Made by a program: the position numbers and the translations under genes | Shown: one piece after another, positions 46,243 through 55,199 of the stretch | How the letters are laid out: every line of letters begins with the position of its first letter | How positions within the stretch are numbered: the stretch's first letter is position 1 | Assembly (NCBI GenBank): GCA_900473175.1 | Contig: UCKM01000005.1 | Coordinates: 72,190-136,189, forward strand | Source: Hyphomicrobiales bacterium | GTDB taxonomy: Bacteria > Pseudomonadota > Alphaproteobacteria > Rhizobiales > Rhizobiaceae | Reading direction: 5' to 3' | DNA length: 64,000 nucleotides | Notes under the pieces: generated by a model | What the model saw: only the letters and a program-made list of their open reading frames with translations | Database searches by the model: none | What the model was told of the DNA's origin: nothing

Positions 46243-47483
46243 TGCCAAGCCTTACAGATGGAGAAATTCGCCGAGCCCTGAAGCAGGTGGAAACGACCGG
46301 CAAGCAGCTCAGCCTTGTCGATGGCGAAGGTCACGGAACGGGCCGACTGGTCCTGGTGATGAAGCCCATGCCTACCCGCGTGACCGCAGACTGGATGGCG
46401 CAGCAATGGCGCGACGAGAAGCGCCTCAAGAAGAAGCTCGGCTCGTATCCCTCGATGCCCCTCAGCAAGGCTCGCGAGATATTCAACCGCGACTTCGCGG
46501 AGCTGATCCAAAAAGGCCGTAGCATCAAGATCGCCGGCGACACCCGGCCGGGAACCGTCGCCGACCTCTTCGAGGCGTATGTCGCCTATCTCAAGGAGGG
46601 TGGGAAACCGTCTTGGAAGGAGGCGGAAAAGGGCCTCAACAAGATCGCCGATACGCTCGGGCGCAACCGTCCGGCCCGCGACGTCGAACCGGATGAGATC
46701 ACAGCGATCATTCGCCCGATCTATGAGCGCGGCAAGCGTTCAATGGCCGATCATGTACGCAGCTACATTCGATCCGCCTTTAGCTGGGGCCTGAAATCCG
46801 AGCACGACTATCGCTCCACCGCCACGCGTCGCTTCCGGCTGACCTACAACCCCGCTGCCGGTATACCGACCGAACCCAAGACCATCGGAACACGCTGGTT
46901 GAGCGAAGAGGAGTTCGTTCGGCTCTATCGCTGGCTGGAATGCCCCGACACCCCGGTTCATCCCTCCTATCCCCGCGCCGTCCAGATCATCATGCTGACC
47001 GGCCAACGGGTTGAGGAAATCGCTCGTCTGCATGTCGATCAATGGGACGCCAGGGAACGGATCATCGACTGGACCAAAACTAAAAACCTCCAGCCGCACG
47101 CTGTTCCGGTGCCCTCGTTGGCTGCCGAACTGATCGAGTCGATTATCCCGAACGAACATGGCTGGTTCTTCCCCTCCGCCAAAGACCCGTCCAAGCCCGT
47201 CAGCCACGGCACGCTCTACAGCTTCGTCTGGCGCCAGCGAGATCGCGGCGTGATCCCCCATGCGACCAACCGTGACCTCCGTCGCACCTTCAAGACCCTG
47301 GCCGGCAAGGCGGGCGTTCCGAAAGAGATCCGCGACCGCCTCCAGAACCACGCCTTGCAGGACGTCAGCTCCAAGCACTACGACCGCTGGAACTACATGG
47401 TGGAAAAGCGCGCAGGCATGGCGAAATGGGACAAGTTCGTCCGCGCCATGCTCGCCAAGAAGCGCCTGAAAGCGGCGGCATGA
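46242..47483 (+). CDS. Tyrosine recombinase/integrase of the element
   Basis: The 413-residue P4-type integrase has an N-terminal arm-binding DUF4102-like region (residues 1-100), a core-binding SAM-like domain (about 105-200) and a catalytic domain (about 220-390). Visible catalytic residues are Arg in MLTGQRVEEIARLH, Lys in TKTKNLQPHAVPV, the Arg of DLRRTFKT, His in LQNHALQDVSSKH, and Tyr in SKHYDRWNY. The usual His of HxLRR is Asn (ATNRDLRRT). A GTG start at 46242 was used as no ATG precedes the conserved region. It should integrate and excise the element at radC. Confidence 0.92.
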   Translation: MPSLTDGEIRRALKQVETTGKQLSLVDGEGHGTGRLVLVMKPMPTRVTADWMAQQWRDEKRLKKKLGSYPSMPLSKAREIFNRDFAELIQKGRSIKIAGDTRPGTVADLFEAYVAYLKEGGKPSWKEAEKGLNKIADTLGRNRPARDVEPDEITAIIRPIYERGKRSMADHVRSYIRSAFSWGLKSEHDYRSTATRRFRLTYNPAAGIPTEPKTIGTRWLSEEEFVRLYRWLECPDTPVHPSYPRAVQIIMLTGQRVEEIARLHVDQWDARERIIDWTKTKNLQPHAVPVPSLAAELIESIIPNEHGWFFPSAKDPSKPVSHGTLYSFVWRQRDRGVIPHATNRDLRRTFKTLAGKAGVPKEIRDRLQNHALQDVSSKHYDRWNYMVEKRAGMAKWDKFVRAMLAKKRLKAAA

Positions 47484-47520
47484 GCCTCCGGCGCACCATA
47501 AGGCGGAGGTGAGAACGATT

Positions 47521-47958
47521 ATGCGCATTGTATACGGGCTAGCGGTGCTGGCGGCGCTGACCACGGCGACAGCGGCCAAGGCCGATCCCTGCAAAGCCAT
47601 TCCCGACCACGGCCCGATGCCGTCCTATCTCCACCGCGGCGCGCACTTCTCCGGTCCTGTGATCTATGTCGGTGACGGCGACTCCTTGTGCGTGGCCGTG
47701 GGTCAAGGGCCAGCCAACTGGGTAGAGATCCGACTGGAGAATTTCTACGCGCCCGAACTCCACTCACCCACCGGCCCTGCCGCCAAGGCCGCGCTGGAAA
47801 GACTTGCCATGGGCCGGAACACGGAGTGCATCGCCAACCATAGGTCCTACGACCGTGTGGTGGCCACCTGCCGGATCGGCAGACGCTCCATCGGGGATTT
47901 ATTGAAGGCGGCCGGAAACACCGAGGGCGGCAACGGATACGATCAAAGCAAGCGTTAG
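47521..47958 (+). CDS. Exported thermonuclease-like (SNase fold) protein
   Basis: The 145-residue protein has a signal peptide (ending ATAAKA) and an SNase-like OB fold: GPVIYVGDGDSLCVAVG, VEIRLENFYAPELHSP, and SYDRVVATCRIGRRSIGDLL. The Arg of IRLENFYAPE and the DR pair match thermonuclease positions, though the fold is short. Four Cys may form disulfides. ATG 47521 has GGAGG 11 bases upstream. It lies right after the integrase. Confidence 0.72.
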   Translation: MRIVYGLAVLAALTTATAAKADPCKAIPDHGPMPSYLHRGAHFSGPVIYVGDGDSLCVAVGQGPANWVEIRLENFYAPELHSPTGPAAKAALERLAMGRNTECIANHRSYDRVVATCRIGRRSIGDLLKAAGNTEGGNGYDQSKR

Positions 47959-47976
47959 CCCGCCTTTTGGCAGCGC

Positions 47977-48867
47977 TTAAATGCGATCTGAAAACCGATC
48001 ATAGGCATCGATCCGCCGGATCGGTGGATCTGCCTCATACCGATAGATCTCCGTTCTCAAGAACCGCAGCTCGGCCTCGCGTTGAGCTTCGGGAACGTCG
48101 ATATACCAAGCGCGCGGCTCCGGGCCGGGATCGCCGTTCCAGCGGTATCCCCGCGCCTTGAGAACATCCTTGAGGTCGAAGGGCGAGTTCTCCGCCCAGA
48201 TTCGCCAGGCGACAGTACGAGCGCCATCCAGAAGGCGACTAAGGCCCGTAACGCCAGATCGGGGCAGCCGCATCGCCAACAGCTCGATCGTTGCAAGACA
48301 GTCGTGCGTCGCGCGGTGGCGATCATAGAAGAAGCCGGCCGCCTGAGCGAGATAGGCGAGCTTCGCCCCCTCGAATCCTTCCGCCGCCCAGTCAACCTGG
48401 CTGAACGAGCAGGCCCAGGGCTTCGTCGAGAACACGTCGCTGAAGCGTTCGAGGAAGCGGCGATCGAACGCCGCGTTGTGTGCGATGATGAGCGAGGCCG
48501 GCGCCGCGAATTTGGCAACCTCGGCAGGATCGATGACCTGGCCGGCCACCATTTCATTCGTGATGCCGGTGATCGCCGTGATTTCCGGCGCGATCGGCTC
48601 GCTCGGCTGACGCAGCCCTTGGAAGCTGTCGCCCACGCTGAAAACGGTGCCATCGAGGCTGTAGTTGAATGGCGTCATGGCGAGTTCGATGATCTCGTCG
48701 CGCTGAGGATCGAGTCCCGTGGTCTCCACATCGACCACCAGGCCAAGGCGCAGCTGCATGCCGGGAGGCGGAATGGTGCGAGGGCGCGGCTTAAGACGCC
48801 GAATGACCCGGTAATCTCCCGTAGCCTCCAGTGTTTGCGCCAGGGTCTCCAGATTGTCAGAAGTCAT
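47977..48867 (-). CDS. DEDDh 3'-5' exonuclease (DnaQ/RNase T-like)
   Basis: The 296-residue protein has the exonuclease motifs: GLVVDVETTGLDPQRDEIIE (ExoI, DxE), LIIAHNAAFDRRFLERF (ExoII) and YDRHRATHDCLATIEL (ExoIII, HxxxxD). The C-terminal 90 residues (NSPFDLKDVLKARGYRWNGD; RAWYIDVPEAQREAELRFLR) look like a separate nucleic-acid or partner-binding module. It is the last gene of the minus-strand defence cluster. Its ATG lies 11 bp inside the herA reading frame, so it is translated with HerA and may be part of the SIR2-HerA system (inference). Confidence 0.85.
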   Translation of the reverse strand: MTSDNLETLAQTLEATGDYRVIRRLKPRPRTIPPPGMQLRLGLVVDVETTGLDPQRDEIIELAMTPFNYSLDGTVFSVGDSFQGLRQPSEPIAPEITAITGITNEMVAGQVIDPAEVAKFAAPASLIIAHNAAFDRRFLERFSDVFSTKPWACSFSQVDWAAEGFEGAKLAYLAQAAGFFYDRHRATHDCLATIELLAMRLPRSGVTGLSRLLDGARTVAWRIWAENSPFDLKDVLKARGYRWNGDPGPEPRAWYIDVPEAQREAELRFLRTEIYRYEADPPIRRIDAYDRFSDRI

Positions 48868-50902
48868 CGTCCGCCGCTTCGTTTACCGCCATCGGCTCCC
48901 CTTCATCCGCCGCAGCAGCGGCCTCGGCCGGGCGGAGCGCGAGGCGAATGTCAGCGGCTCGACCTTCCTCGTGGAACCACAAATCGACCACGGCGGTATC
49001 GTCGCTGCGCGGCCGCGGTGATGCCTCCCGCACTTTGAATGTCGTCGGGAGATTGACCGAGGTTCCGAACACCAGCGCGTGCTGCCGAGGCAATGATGGC
49101 AACCGTTTCAGGACCGATTCTGAAATGAACGGTGTCATCTGACGAATTTGGGAGAGATCGTCGGGATTCTGGATACGGTGAACCAGAAAGTTGGAGCACT
49201 GGCTGAGAACCGTCTTTGACAGCTCGCTCGGGCGCTGGGAGGCCAAGAGCACGAACATGCCGTACTTGCGCCCTTCCTTTGCGATGCGCTCGAATATCTT
49301 TGTGGCGTCGATGGAAAAGCGGGATGGCGTAGAGGCGACATACCTGTGGGCCTCTTCGAGCAGCAGGTGTATCGGGAAGCGGTTTCTTGGTTCCGCATGG
49401 CGAAGGAACCGAAAAAGCATGCGTGCGATGACCGCACTGACCAGTTCAACGATTTCGTCTTCGACAGAATTCAGGTCAATAATAATGACCTGATTGCGTT
49501 TGGTGAACGCTTCACCAGCAGCCCTTTCCAGACCGACAATGTTGGTCATGAACTCCAGATCGCTTACAGCCGCGCCAACGTCGGGGCCTTCGTGACGCAG
49601 AAAGGCATATTCCGTCCGCTCCTGGAGAGATCTGAGCCGAGTGACCATGGACGAGCAGTAGTCTCGGATTTGGCGGTTGCCGTGAGCCTCCTCATAGAGA
49701 ATCGCGAAGTCGAGACACTCGTGCAGCTCATCAAAAGAAAATGGCGTCCGACTGTAGGCTGGTAAGGGTGCATCCTCCCGGAGCTTCTTCCTCACTTCGT
49801 CCAGAAACGCCGATTGGTTGTTCCCCGAAAAATTTCCGTACTGAAAATTCGGATTAAAGCGGTTCAGCAGCGCCATATTCAGATCGTTCGTCGGATATTT
49901 CTGAAGAAGAGAAACGACGCGCTGAAATTTCGACACTGGGGAGTCACCATCTGCACCTCGAAAGCACTCGATGATGCAAGTGGCGACAAAGTGCTCGCGC
50001 AACGCCAGGGCGTCTGGCGTGTTGGCGTGGAGGAGACTTGTCAGACCCAACGCCGTCCGAAGGACAGGCAGTTGCGTTCGCTCGCTGGCCTGCAAAAGCA
50101 GTTCCCATTCTGCCATTTCCAGGAACCAGTGCGGCATCCGAAAGCCGGCTGTCGTCCCATCAAGGATTACGCGATGGACGCCGATGCCGCCGTCTTTTGC
50201 CAAAGGCGCAAGCGCTTCGTGATACTCGCCGTTCACGTCGAAGACGATAAACGTCGCGCCGCGGGCGTGATGTTCGTCCGGCTTGTCGAAAAGAGACTGC
50301 AAGACCGACGCAACCGTGCATGACTTCCCGCTGCCGGTGTTACCCAGGACGGCAACGTGGCCACCGAAGAACTCGTTCAGACGGACTTTGACGTCATAGT
50401 CCTCGAACACCACCGACTTGCCGATGGGCAGAACCCGATAGCGCGTGGCCCCCTCGGGTTGGCAGGCGCCGCCATCCGGGCCGACTGACGGCTCAACGGC
50501 AGCATCTGTCTCGAAGATGCGGTCGAGCTCGCCGTCCAACGCATAGAGGGCGTCCGCATAGAGGGACGGGAAAACGGACACGCCGAAACGGAACGCGCCG
50601 CCACGCATCGGCAGCATGCCGACAGGCACCACATCCAGATATTTGGAAGAACCGGCCCGGTCGAAATCACCCCGCTCGGACGGCGTGCTTGCATCGCGTT
50701 CACGCAGGCCAACAACCTCGACCACGACATATTCCGACTGCGCCGGGATCATCAAAAATGACCCCAGCCGCGCCACATAATGCACGTCATCGAAGCCGAC
50801 GACCGTGAAGTTGTCGGTGCCGGCGTGCATCTCGACGACGAAGCGGTCGGCCGCGACCGAGACCACCTTGCCGATCGCGCGCTTGCGATCGTCGTGGCTC
50901 AT
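48857..50902 (-). CDS. herA: HerA-like hexameric ATPase, defence-associated
   Basis: The 681-residue protein has an N-terminal HAS-barrel (about 1-100), then the HerA/FtsK-type ATPase. Walker A is GNTGSGKSCT and Walker B FPIHLLLEEAHRYV, with the sensor segment LLASQRPSELSKTVLSQCS and an Arg-finger-like region VHRIQNPDDLSQIR. HerA rings translocate DNA and partner with nucleases or SIR2 proteins in anti-phage systems. The 4-bp overlap with the SIR2 gene indicates a fixed protein pair. Confidence 0.9.
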   Translation of the reverse strand: MSHDDRKRAIGKVVSVAADRFVVEMHAGTDNFTVVGFDDVHYVARLGSFLMIPAQSEYVVVEVVGLRERDASTPSERGDFDRAGSSKYLDVVPVGMLPMRGGAFRFGVSVFPSLYADALYALDGELDRIFETDAAVEPSVGPDGGACQPEGATRYRVLPIGKSVVFEDYDVKVRLNEFFGGHVAVLGNTGSGKSCTVASVLQSLFDKPDEHHARGATFIVFDVNGEYHEALAPLAKDGGIGVHRVILDGTTAGFRMPHWFLEMAEWELLLQASERTQLPVLRTALGLTSLLHANTPDALALREHFVATCIIECFRGADGDSPVSKFQRVVSLLQKYPTNDLNMALLNRFNPNFQYGNFSGNNQSAFLDEVRKKLREDAPLPAYSRTPFSFDELHECLDFAILYEEAHGNRQIRDYCSSMVTRLRSLQERTEYAFLRHEGPDVGAAVSDLEFMTNIVGLERAAGEAFTKRNQVIIIDLNSVEDEIVELVSAVIARMLFRFLRHAEPRNRFPIHLLLEEAHRYVASTPSRFSIDATKIFERIAKEGRKYGMFVLLASQRPSELSKTVLSQCSNFLVHRIQNPDDLSQIRQMTPFISESVLKRLPSLPRQHALVFGTSVNLPTTFKVREASPRPRSDDTAVVDLWFHEEGRAADIRLALRPAEAAAAADEGEPMAVNEAADDDF

Positions 50903-52221
50903 GCCCCGTCATCCTTCTTCTCGTCATCCCTGTTCGGGGCCAGATCGGATAACACCTTGCGAACGGCCTCATCGATCCTGTCGCTGGGGCGCTGTGGCAT
51001 GAAGTGCTCGACGATCATGTCGAAGTAGTGCGCCCTGCTTCCCTCAGCAGGGCCGTCACCTCCAATGATCCAAATGCGCGGATCGCGCAGCGCTCGCAGC
51101 TTGGCGATCTCTCCGGCGGTATCCGGCGACGCGAAGACCACCAGACGGAAAGTCGGAATCGTTAGCGCCTGGTAGATGATGTTATTCAGGTGCTCATCGC
51201 CGAATGCGTAGCCGGCTGTGATGAGAACGCTCTGCTCTCGCACGATCCGGGACTGAAATTCCCGGAACAGGTCGGCATAGGGCGAGCCAAGCGAAGAGTT
51301 CTGCTTCGCCGGCGTCGGATAGATCAGCATCTGGTTCGTGGACTCTGGCGGCCAGACTTCCTTGATCGGGAACAGCCCATGATCGTCCTCGGTCCAAGTG
51401 ACCGAACCATGCAATTTGCAGAGATAGACGAAGGCGTCGACAGCGGTCCATTTGCGGCTGGCAACGTCGAGCTGCTCGGCCAGGGCATAGCGGAAGATCG
51501 CCGGGTTGAAGCGGCGTTCAACCACGCCGGAAAAGCCGTTGGCATATGGAATGCCCAAGCGATCCATCGCCAATTCGTTGAAATGATCGTAGTTGGTCGT
51601 GAACACCCACGGCCGGGGCAAGGACCGATCTCTCAGGACTAGCTTCTTGTAAAACCGCTCATAGAGATCGCGCACCGTGGTGTCGCCCTCCGTGGCGAAG
51701 GCCCCTTGGGTGACACGGATCCACAGGAAATCCTGAACCTTCTTGATGATACCATCGAGAATATCGCGGTAGGGGTGAAGATCAGGATTCTTGCTCTGAC
51801 GCAGCACGAACCGCTGCGCAAATAACACCTCCATCAAGCGTTCCAGGTTACGGCTGTAATCCTTCGCTAGGTCGATCCCGAGCGCATCAAGATAGTCGAG
51901 CTCCACCTTGGTCAGCCGCCATGGTGCCGGTGCAGCGCCGGCTACCGGCGGATCAGCGTAGAATCCTGCCGCGCGCGCCTCGAGGGTTTCCCCGCAAAAC
52001 TCCTTGGCCAAGGGCTCCATGGTTGCAATGCCGAGTTCATTTTTGTCCCTCATCAGAGAGGAACATCCGGCGCCGAGCAAAAACGCGATATTCTTGGCGT
52101 TCATGGCCTCGGAAATCGCCTGGCGGGCGCTCTCGATCCCCTTGCTCCAGTCAAGTTCCGATGGATCGGCATCGCCGTTCCGTAGAAACTGGAATTTTCG
52201 CTCCTCTGCGACTTGGCTCAT
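50899..52221 (-). CDS. SIR2-family (SIR2_2) NADase, partner of HerA
   Basis: The 440-residue SIR2-like protein has the NAD-binding loop IAFLLGAGCSSLM, the catalytic-Asn region WVFTTNYDHFNELAMD and the His motif YLCKLHGSVTW. The C-terminal fold ends with LITAGYAFGDEHLNNIIYQA. In SIR2-HerA systems the SIR2 partner depletes NAD when phage infects, killing or stalling the cell. HerA follows by overlap, and AbiEii precedes it by only 22 bp. Confidence 0.9.
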   Translation of the reverse strand: MSQVAEERKFQFLRNGDADPSELDWSKGIESARQAISEAMNAKNIAFLLGAGCSSLMRDKNELGIATMEPLAKEFCGETLEARAAGFYADPPVAGAAPAPWRLTKVELDYLDALGIDLAKDYSRNLERLMEVLFAQRFVLRQSKNPDLHPYRDILDGIIKKVQDFLWIRVTQGAFATEGDTTVRDLYERFYKKLVLRDRSLPRPWVFTTNYDHFNELAMDRLGIPYANGFSGVVERRFNPAIFRYALAEQLDVASRKWTAVDAFVYLCKLHGSVTWTEDDHGLFPIKEVWPPESTNQMLIYPTPAKQNSSLGSPYADLFREFQSRIVREQSVLITAGYAFGDEHLNNIIYQALTIPTFRLVVFASPDTAGEIAKLRALRDPRIWIIGGDGPAEGSRAHYFDMIVEHFMPQRPSDRIDEAVRKVLSDLAPNRDDEKKDDGA

Positions 52222-52243
52222 ATCCCCCCGATCCCCCAGCTTC

Positions 52244-53260
52244 CTATTTGGCTGCGCTGTTCGCGCGCGCGGCTATATCGGCGCATCGCGCCATGAGCGC
52301 CTCGAACGGCTCGGCGTCGTCGAAGAGCAGCCCATCCTCGACCATGCGGGCATAGTCGTCCTTTAGCGCCTTCGTGCCATCGCCGACCGGCACGAGCTGT
52401 AAGCCGCCGCTGACGGCCGCTGCATAGTCGATCGGCGTGCGGTCGGCGGCTTTCTCTGCGAAGAACATCGACTTGTGCCGGGAGACGGCGTTGGCCAGTT
52501 CGCGATCAGCGAAAGCTCCTTCCGCGAAGCCGGCTTCATCCAGCCGGACAACATCGTGCCAGTGGCGCGCAAAGCGGTCGCCGCGCAGCCGCTCCTGGAG
52601 GCAGAAGACATGGATAGCGGTCGCCTTCTCCCAGAAGGTCCGCTCCGCGTGCATGACACGCGGCCGCGCCGTCGGGAGTACCAGTCCGTCGATCAGGCCG
52701 GCGGCGTCACAGGAGACATCGCGCAGGCTCGCCGGTTCGCCCGTCGAGCGGGCGCCGAACTCCAGCATGACGCTGGGCGCGACATAGCCGGACCCGGCTG
52801 CGGTCGCCTCATAGTCGATGAAGAGCTTGTCATCCTCGACGCGGATGGCCGCCGCCAGACCTTCGGCGGCCAGTGAGTTCGCGATCACGGGCCGCACGGT
52901 TTCCGCGACCCATGCCGGCAACCGCCGACGGACCTCGCTCGACCAGCGTTTTTCCTCGCTTCGGGTTTTCGGCAACCCCTCGCCATTGTCCCCGACCAGA
53001 TCGGGCGCAATCGCACGAATGTCATAGGTCAGATCCACGTCCTCCGAAAACCTGCGGATGACGTGATAGGCCTTCGACAGCGACGTGCCGCCCTTGAACA
53101 CCAGGTGCTCGCCGAGCGGCGCGGCGTATAGGGTCGCAAGCGCCCACACTACCCACACATCCTTTTCGAGAAGATGGGTGGGACGGCCCGAGCGGTCGGC
53201 CGCGACACCCAGCGCGTCGCGCCGGTCCTCGGCCGAAAGCTGGAGAAAGACGTCAGCCAT
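52244..53260 (-). CDS. AbiEii-like nucleotidyltransferase toxin
   Basis: The 338-residue protein has the AbiEii/MenT signature FKGGTSLSKAYHVIRRFSEDVDLTYD (nucleotide-binding GG-S plus DxD) within residues 60-90, and the later Lys-containing WEKATAIHVFCLQE. The toxin blocks growth by modifying tRNA or another target with nucleotides. It is the second gene of the AbiE pair, overlapping the antitoxin by 8 bp. Confidence 0.88.
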   Translation of the reverse strand: MADVFLQLSAEDRRDALGVAADRSGRPTHLLEKDVWVVWALATLYAAPLGEHLVFKGGTSLSKAYHVIRRFSEDVDLTYDIRAIAPDLVGDNGEGLPKTRSEEKRWSSEVRRRLPAWVAETVRPVIANSLAAEGLAAAIRVEDDKLFIDYEATAAGSGYVAPSVMLEFGARSTGEPASLRDVSCDAAGLIDGLVLPTARPRVMHAERTFWEKATAIHVFCLQERLRGDRFARHWHDVVRLDEAGFAEGAFADRELANAVSRHKSMFFAEKAADRTPIDYAAAVSGGLQLVPVGDGTKALKDDYARMVEDGLLFDDAEPFEALMARCADIAARANSAAK

Positions 53261-53846
53261 ACGCCGCCTTTCCGACGCTCTGGGCGAGCCATGTCGGAAG
53301 CTGCGGCGCGGCGGCGACCAGTTCGCCGAACACGCCGGGCGGCATCTTGCGCTTCAACGTCTTGAGCGCCGTTTCTGCTTTCTCTGGGCCGAGCCACGCC
53401 AGCGCTCGCACGACCTCCCCTGCCGGCCGGTTAGCCAGCGCCAATTGCCAGCGCGGCGCGTGCCGCAATTCCACGACCTGCTTGCCAAGGTGCATCTTTC
53501 GGCTGCGCCCGGAGGTCAGATAGACCGAACGGACAGGCACCTGCGTCGTCAAGCCAAGGGCGTTCGCTGCGGCGGCGCCGTTCGAGACGATGATCTCTCC
53601 CTTTTGGGTTGCAAGGGCCTCGACGGCCTGCTCGACCGAAGGCGTGCGCGTGCCGAACCGGCTGGCGATGGGGCGCAGATAGACGCCGCGACCGGCGCGG
53701 ATGAGCTGCCCGCGCTCCGTCAGGCGCGACAACGCCTGATCCACCGCAGCTCGATTTCCAAGGTGGAGTAATCCTTTGGCGGACACAGGTGCGCCTTCGG
53801 GCAAGCCCGTCGCATGCGACAGAATCTGTTCGGTCAGCCGTGTCAT
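53253..53846 (-). CDS. AbiEi-like antitoxin (DUF6088, winged-helix)
   Basis: The 197-residue protein has an N-terminal winged helix (SAKGLLHLGNRAAVDQALSR, then LTERGQLIRAGRGVYLRPI) and the AbiEi C-terminal region (RSVYLTSGRSRKMHLGKQVV, VVELRHAPRWQLAL). It should neutralise the AbiEii toxin and repress the operon. It is the first gene of the five-gene minus-strand cluster. Confidence 0.85.
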   Translation of the reverse strand: MTRLTEQILSHATGLPEGAPVSAKGLLHLGNRAAVDQALSRLTERGQLIRAGRGVYLRPIASRFGTRTPSVEQAVEALATQKGEIIVSNGAAAANALGLTTQVPVRSVYLTSGRSRKMHLGKQVVELRHAPRWQLALANRPAGEVVRALAWLGPEKAETALKTLKRKMPPGVFGELVAAAPQLPTWLAQSVGKAAYG

Positions 53847-53862
53847 CGTCTTTCTCCTGTTG

Positions 53863-53893
53863 GAAACATATGCGAGTTTCTGACAGTTTTCAA
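53863..53893 (-). promoter_or_regulatory. Promoter and operator of the AbiE-SIR2-HerA-exonuclease operon
   Basis: On the minus strand TTGAAA (53893-53888), an exact 17-bp gap and TATGTT (53870-53865) form a sigma-70-like promoter 19 bp before the AbiEi ATG. An inverted repeat GAAAC-N8-GTTTC (53863-53880) covers the -10 region, a natural site for AbiEi autorepression. Confidence 0.6.
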
Positions 53894-53969
53894 GGAAACC
53901 CGTGAGAACAGGCCTGATAAGGGGGAAAGCCTTCCCCTGCGGCCGAGCCAGGGTCTCTGCCGACCCCTT

Positions 53970-53989
53970 CTGCGGGGAGATCCCCGCAG
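53970..53989. repeat. Strong hairpin between defence and maintenance modules
   Basis: Perfect 9-bp arms CTGCGGGGA and TCCCCGCAG flank a GA loop. No T-run follows. It lies just before leader RNA copy A and may insulate the two modules. Confidence 0.45.
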
Positions 53990-53996
53990 CGCCCCA

Positions 53997-54079
53997 TTAG
54001 AGTGAGAGTGCGGACGGGTTTCCCGTGACGGGTTGAGGGCTGGAGAAGAGGTTTCCGGCGCCCGTCGCGGAGAACCGCG
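53997..54079 (+). promoter_or_regulatory. Conserved leader RNA, copy A (before ardC-like gene)
   Basis: The consensus start is TTAGAGTGAGAG. Helix 1 is GACGGG (54027-54032) with CCCGTC (54061-54066). The conserved TTGAG bulge is at 54033-54037, and helix 2 is GCTGGA (54039-54044) with TCCGGC (54054-54059). An extra hairpin ACGGG-TTT-CCCGT lies at 54014-54026. The ATG follows helix 1 by 13 nt. Confidence 0.65.
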
Positions 54080-55042
54080 ATGTTCAGGAAAAGTCACAAC
54101 GCACGCGCCGGCTCCTGCCGGGCGAGCATCTACGACGACATCACCGGCAAGATCATCGTCGAGCTGCAAGCTGGCCGTGCGCCCTGGGTCCAGCCATGGG
54201 GTTCGGCCGCAGCCAAGGCGCCGCTCGCTATGCCGCGGAACGCCGCAACCGGACGGCACTATTCAGGCATCAACGTGCTGATCCTGTGGGGCGCCGTGAT
54301 ACAGCACGGTTTTCCCGGCCAGAGCTGGCTCACCTTTCGCCAGGCGCTGTCGCTGGGCGGCAATGTCCGCAAGGGCGAGCATGGCACGACCGTCGTCTAT
54401 GCGGATCGCTTCACGCCGGAAGACGAGAAGCGCCGCGCCCGCGAGACCGGCGAGGACGCCGCCGCGATTCCGTTCCTCAAGCGCTTCACCGTCTTCAATG
54501 CCGCGCAATGCGACGGCCTGCCGGAGGACATCACGGCCGTCGCTCCACCCCCTCCGCCCGGCCTCATCGAGCCGCGCGTCGAGACCCTGATCCAGGCAAC
54601 CGGCATCGACTTCCGCATCGGCGGCGGCCGCGCCTTCTATGTGCCGGCACACGACTATGTGCAGGTGCCGCCGCCGCAGGCCTATTTCGAGCCGATCAAC
54701 TGGCACCGCACGGCCCTGCACGAACTGGGGCACGCCACCGGCCATACCTCCCGGCTCGGCCGTGACCTGACCGGCGGTTTCGGGACCAGGAAATACGCCT
54801 TCGAGGAGCTGGTGGCCGAGATCAACGCGGCCTTCTGCTGCGCATCGCTCGGCATCGCGCCCACCGTTCGTCACGCCGACTATATCGGCTCCTGGCTGGA
54901 GGTGCTGCGCGAAGACAATCGCGCCATCGTTCGCGCCGCCTCCCAGGCGAGCAAGGCGGCCGATTGGCTGCTCGGCTTCCTGCCGGACGCCGATCTCGGC
55001 TCCGACCTCGGTTCGGCCGACGACGAACGGCAGGCGGCATGA
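54080..55042 (+). CDS. ArdC-like antirestriction protein with zincin motif
   Basis: The 320-residue protein has an N-terminal ArdC ssDNA-binding domain (YDDITGKIIVELQAGRAPWV; ATGRHYSGINVLILW; GGNVRKGEHGTTVVYADRF) and a C-terminal zincin-like domain with HExxH (TALHELGHATGH). ArdC proteins protect incoming DNA from restriction during conjugation. It heads the maintenance module behind leader copy A. Confidence 0.9.
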   Translation: MFRKSHNARAGSCRASIYDDITGKIIVELQAGRAPWVQPWGSAAAKAPLAMPRNAATGRHYSGINVLILWGAVIQHGFPGQSWLTFRQALSLGGNVRKGEHGTTVVYADRFTPEDEKRRARETGEDAAAIPFLKRFTVFNAAQCDGLPEDITAVAPPPPPGLIEPRVETLIQATGIDFRIGGGRAFYVPAHDYVQVPPPQAYFEPINWHRTALHELGHATGHTSRLGRDLTGGFGTRKYAFEELVAEINAAFCCASLGIAPTVRHADYIGSWLEVLREDNRAIVRAASQASKAADWLLGFLPDADLGSDLGSADDERQAA

Positions 55043-55117
55043 TCAACCTGAAAACCGGAAAGGCGGGGAAGCGGGTTTCCGGCTTCACGTCTTTCCGCTT
55101 CCGTGGCGCTGCCCTCC

Positions 55118-55199
55118 TTAGTGAGAGGGCGGCGCTTCGCTTCGTGACGGGTTGGAGGTCGAGAGAGAGGCTCTCGGCGCCCGTCGCGGAGTAAAGTCC
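55118..55199 (+). promoter_or_regulatory. Conserved leader RNA, copy B (before parB-like gene)
   Basis: It starts TTAGTGAGAGGG. Helix 1 is GACGGG (55146-55151) with CCCGTC (55180-55185), the bulge is TTGGAG, and helix 2 is GTCGAGAG (55158-55165) with CTCTCGGC (55171-55178). Helix 2 has changed on both strands relative to copy A while staying paired. The start codon follows helix 1 by 14 nt. Confidence 0.65.
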
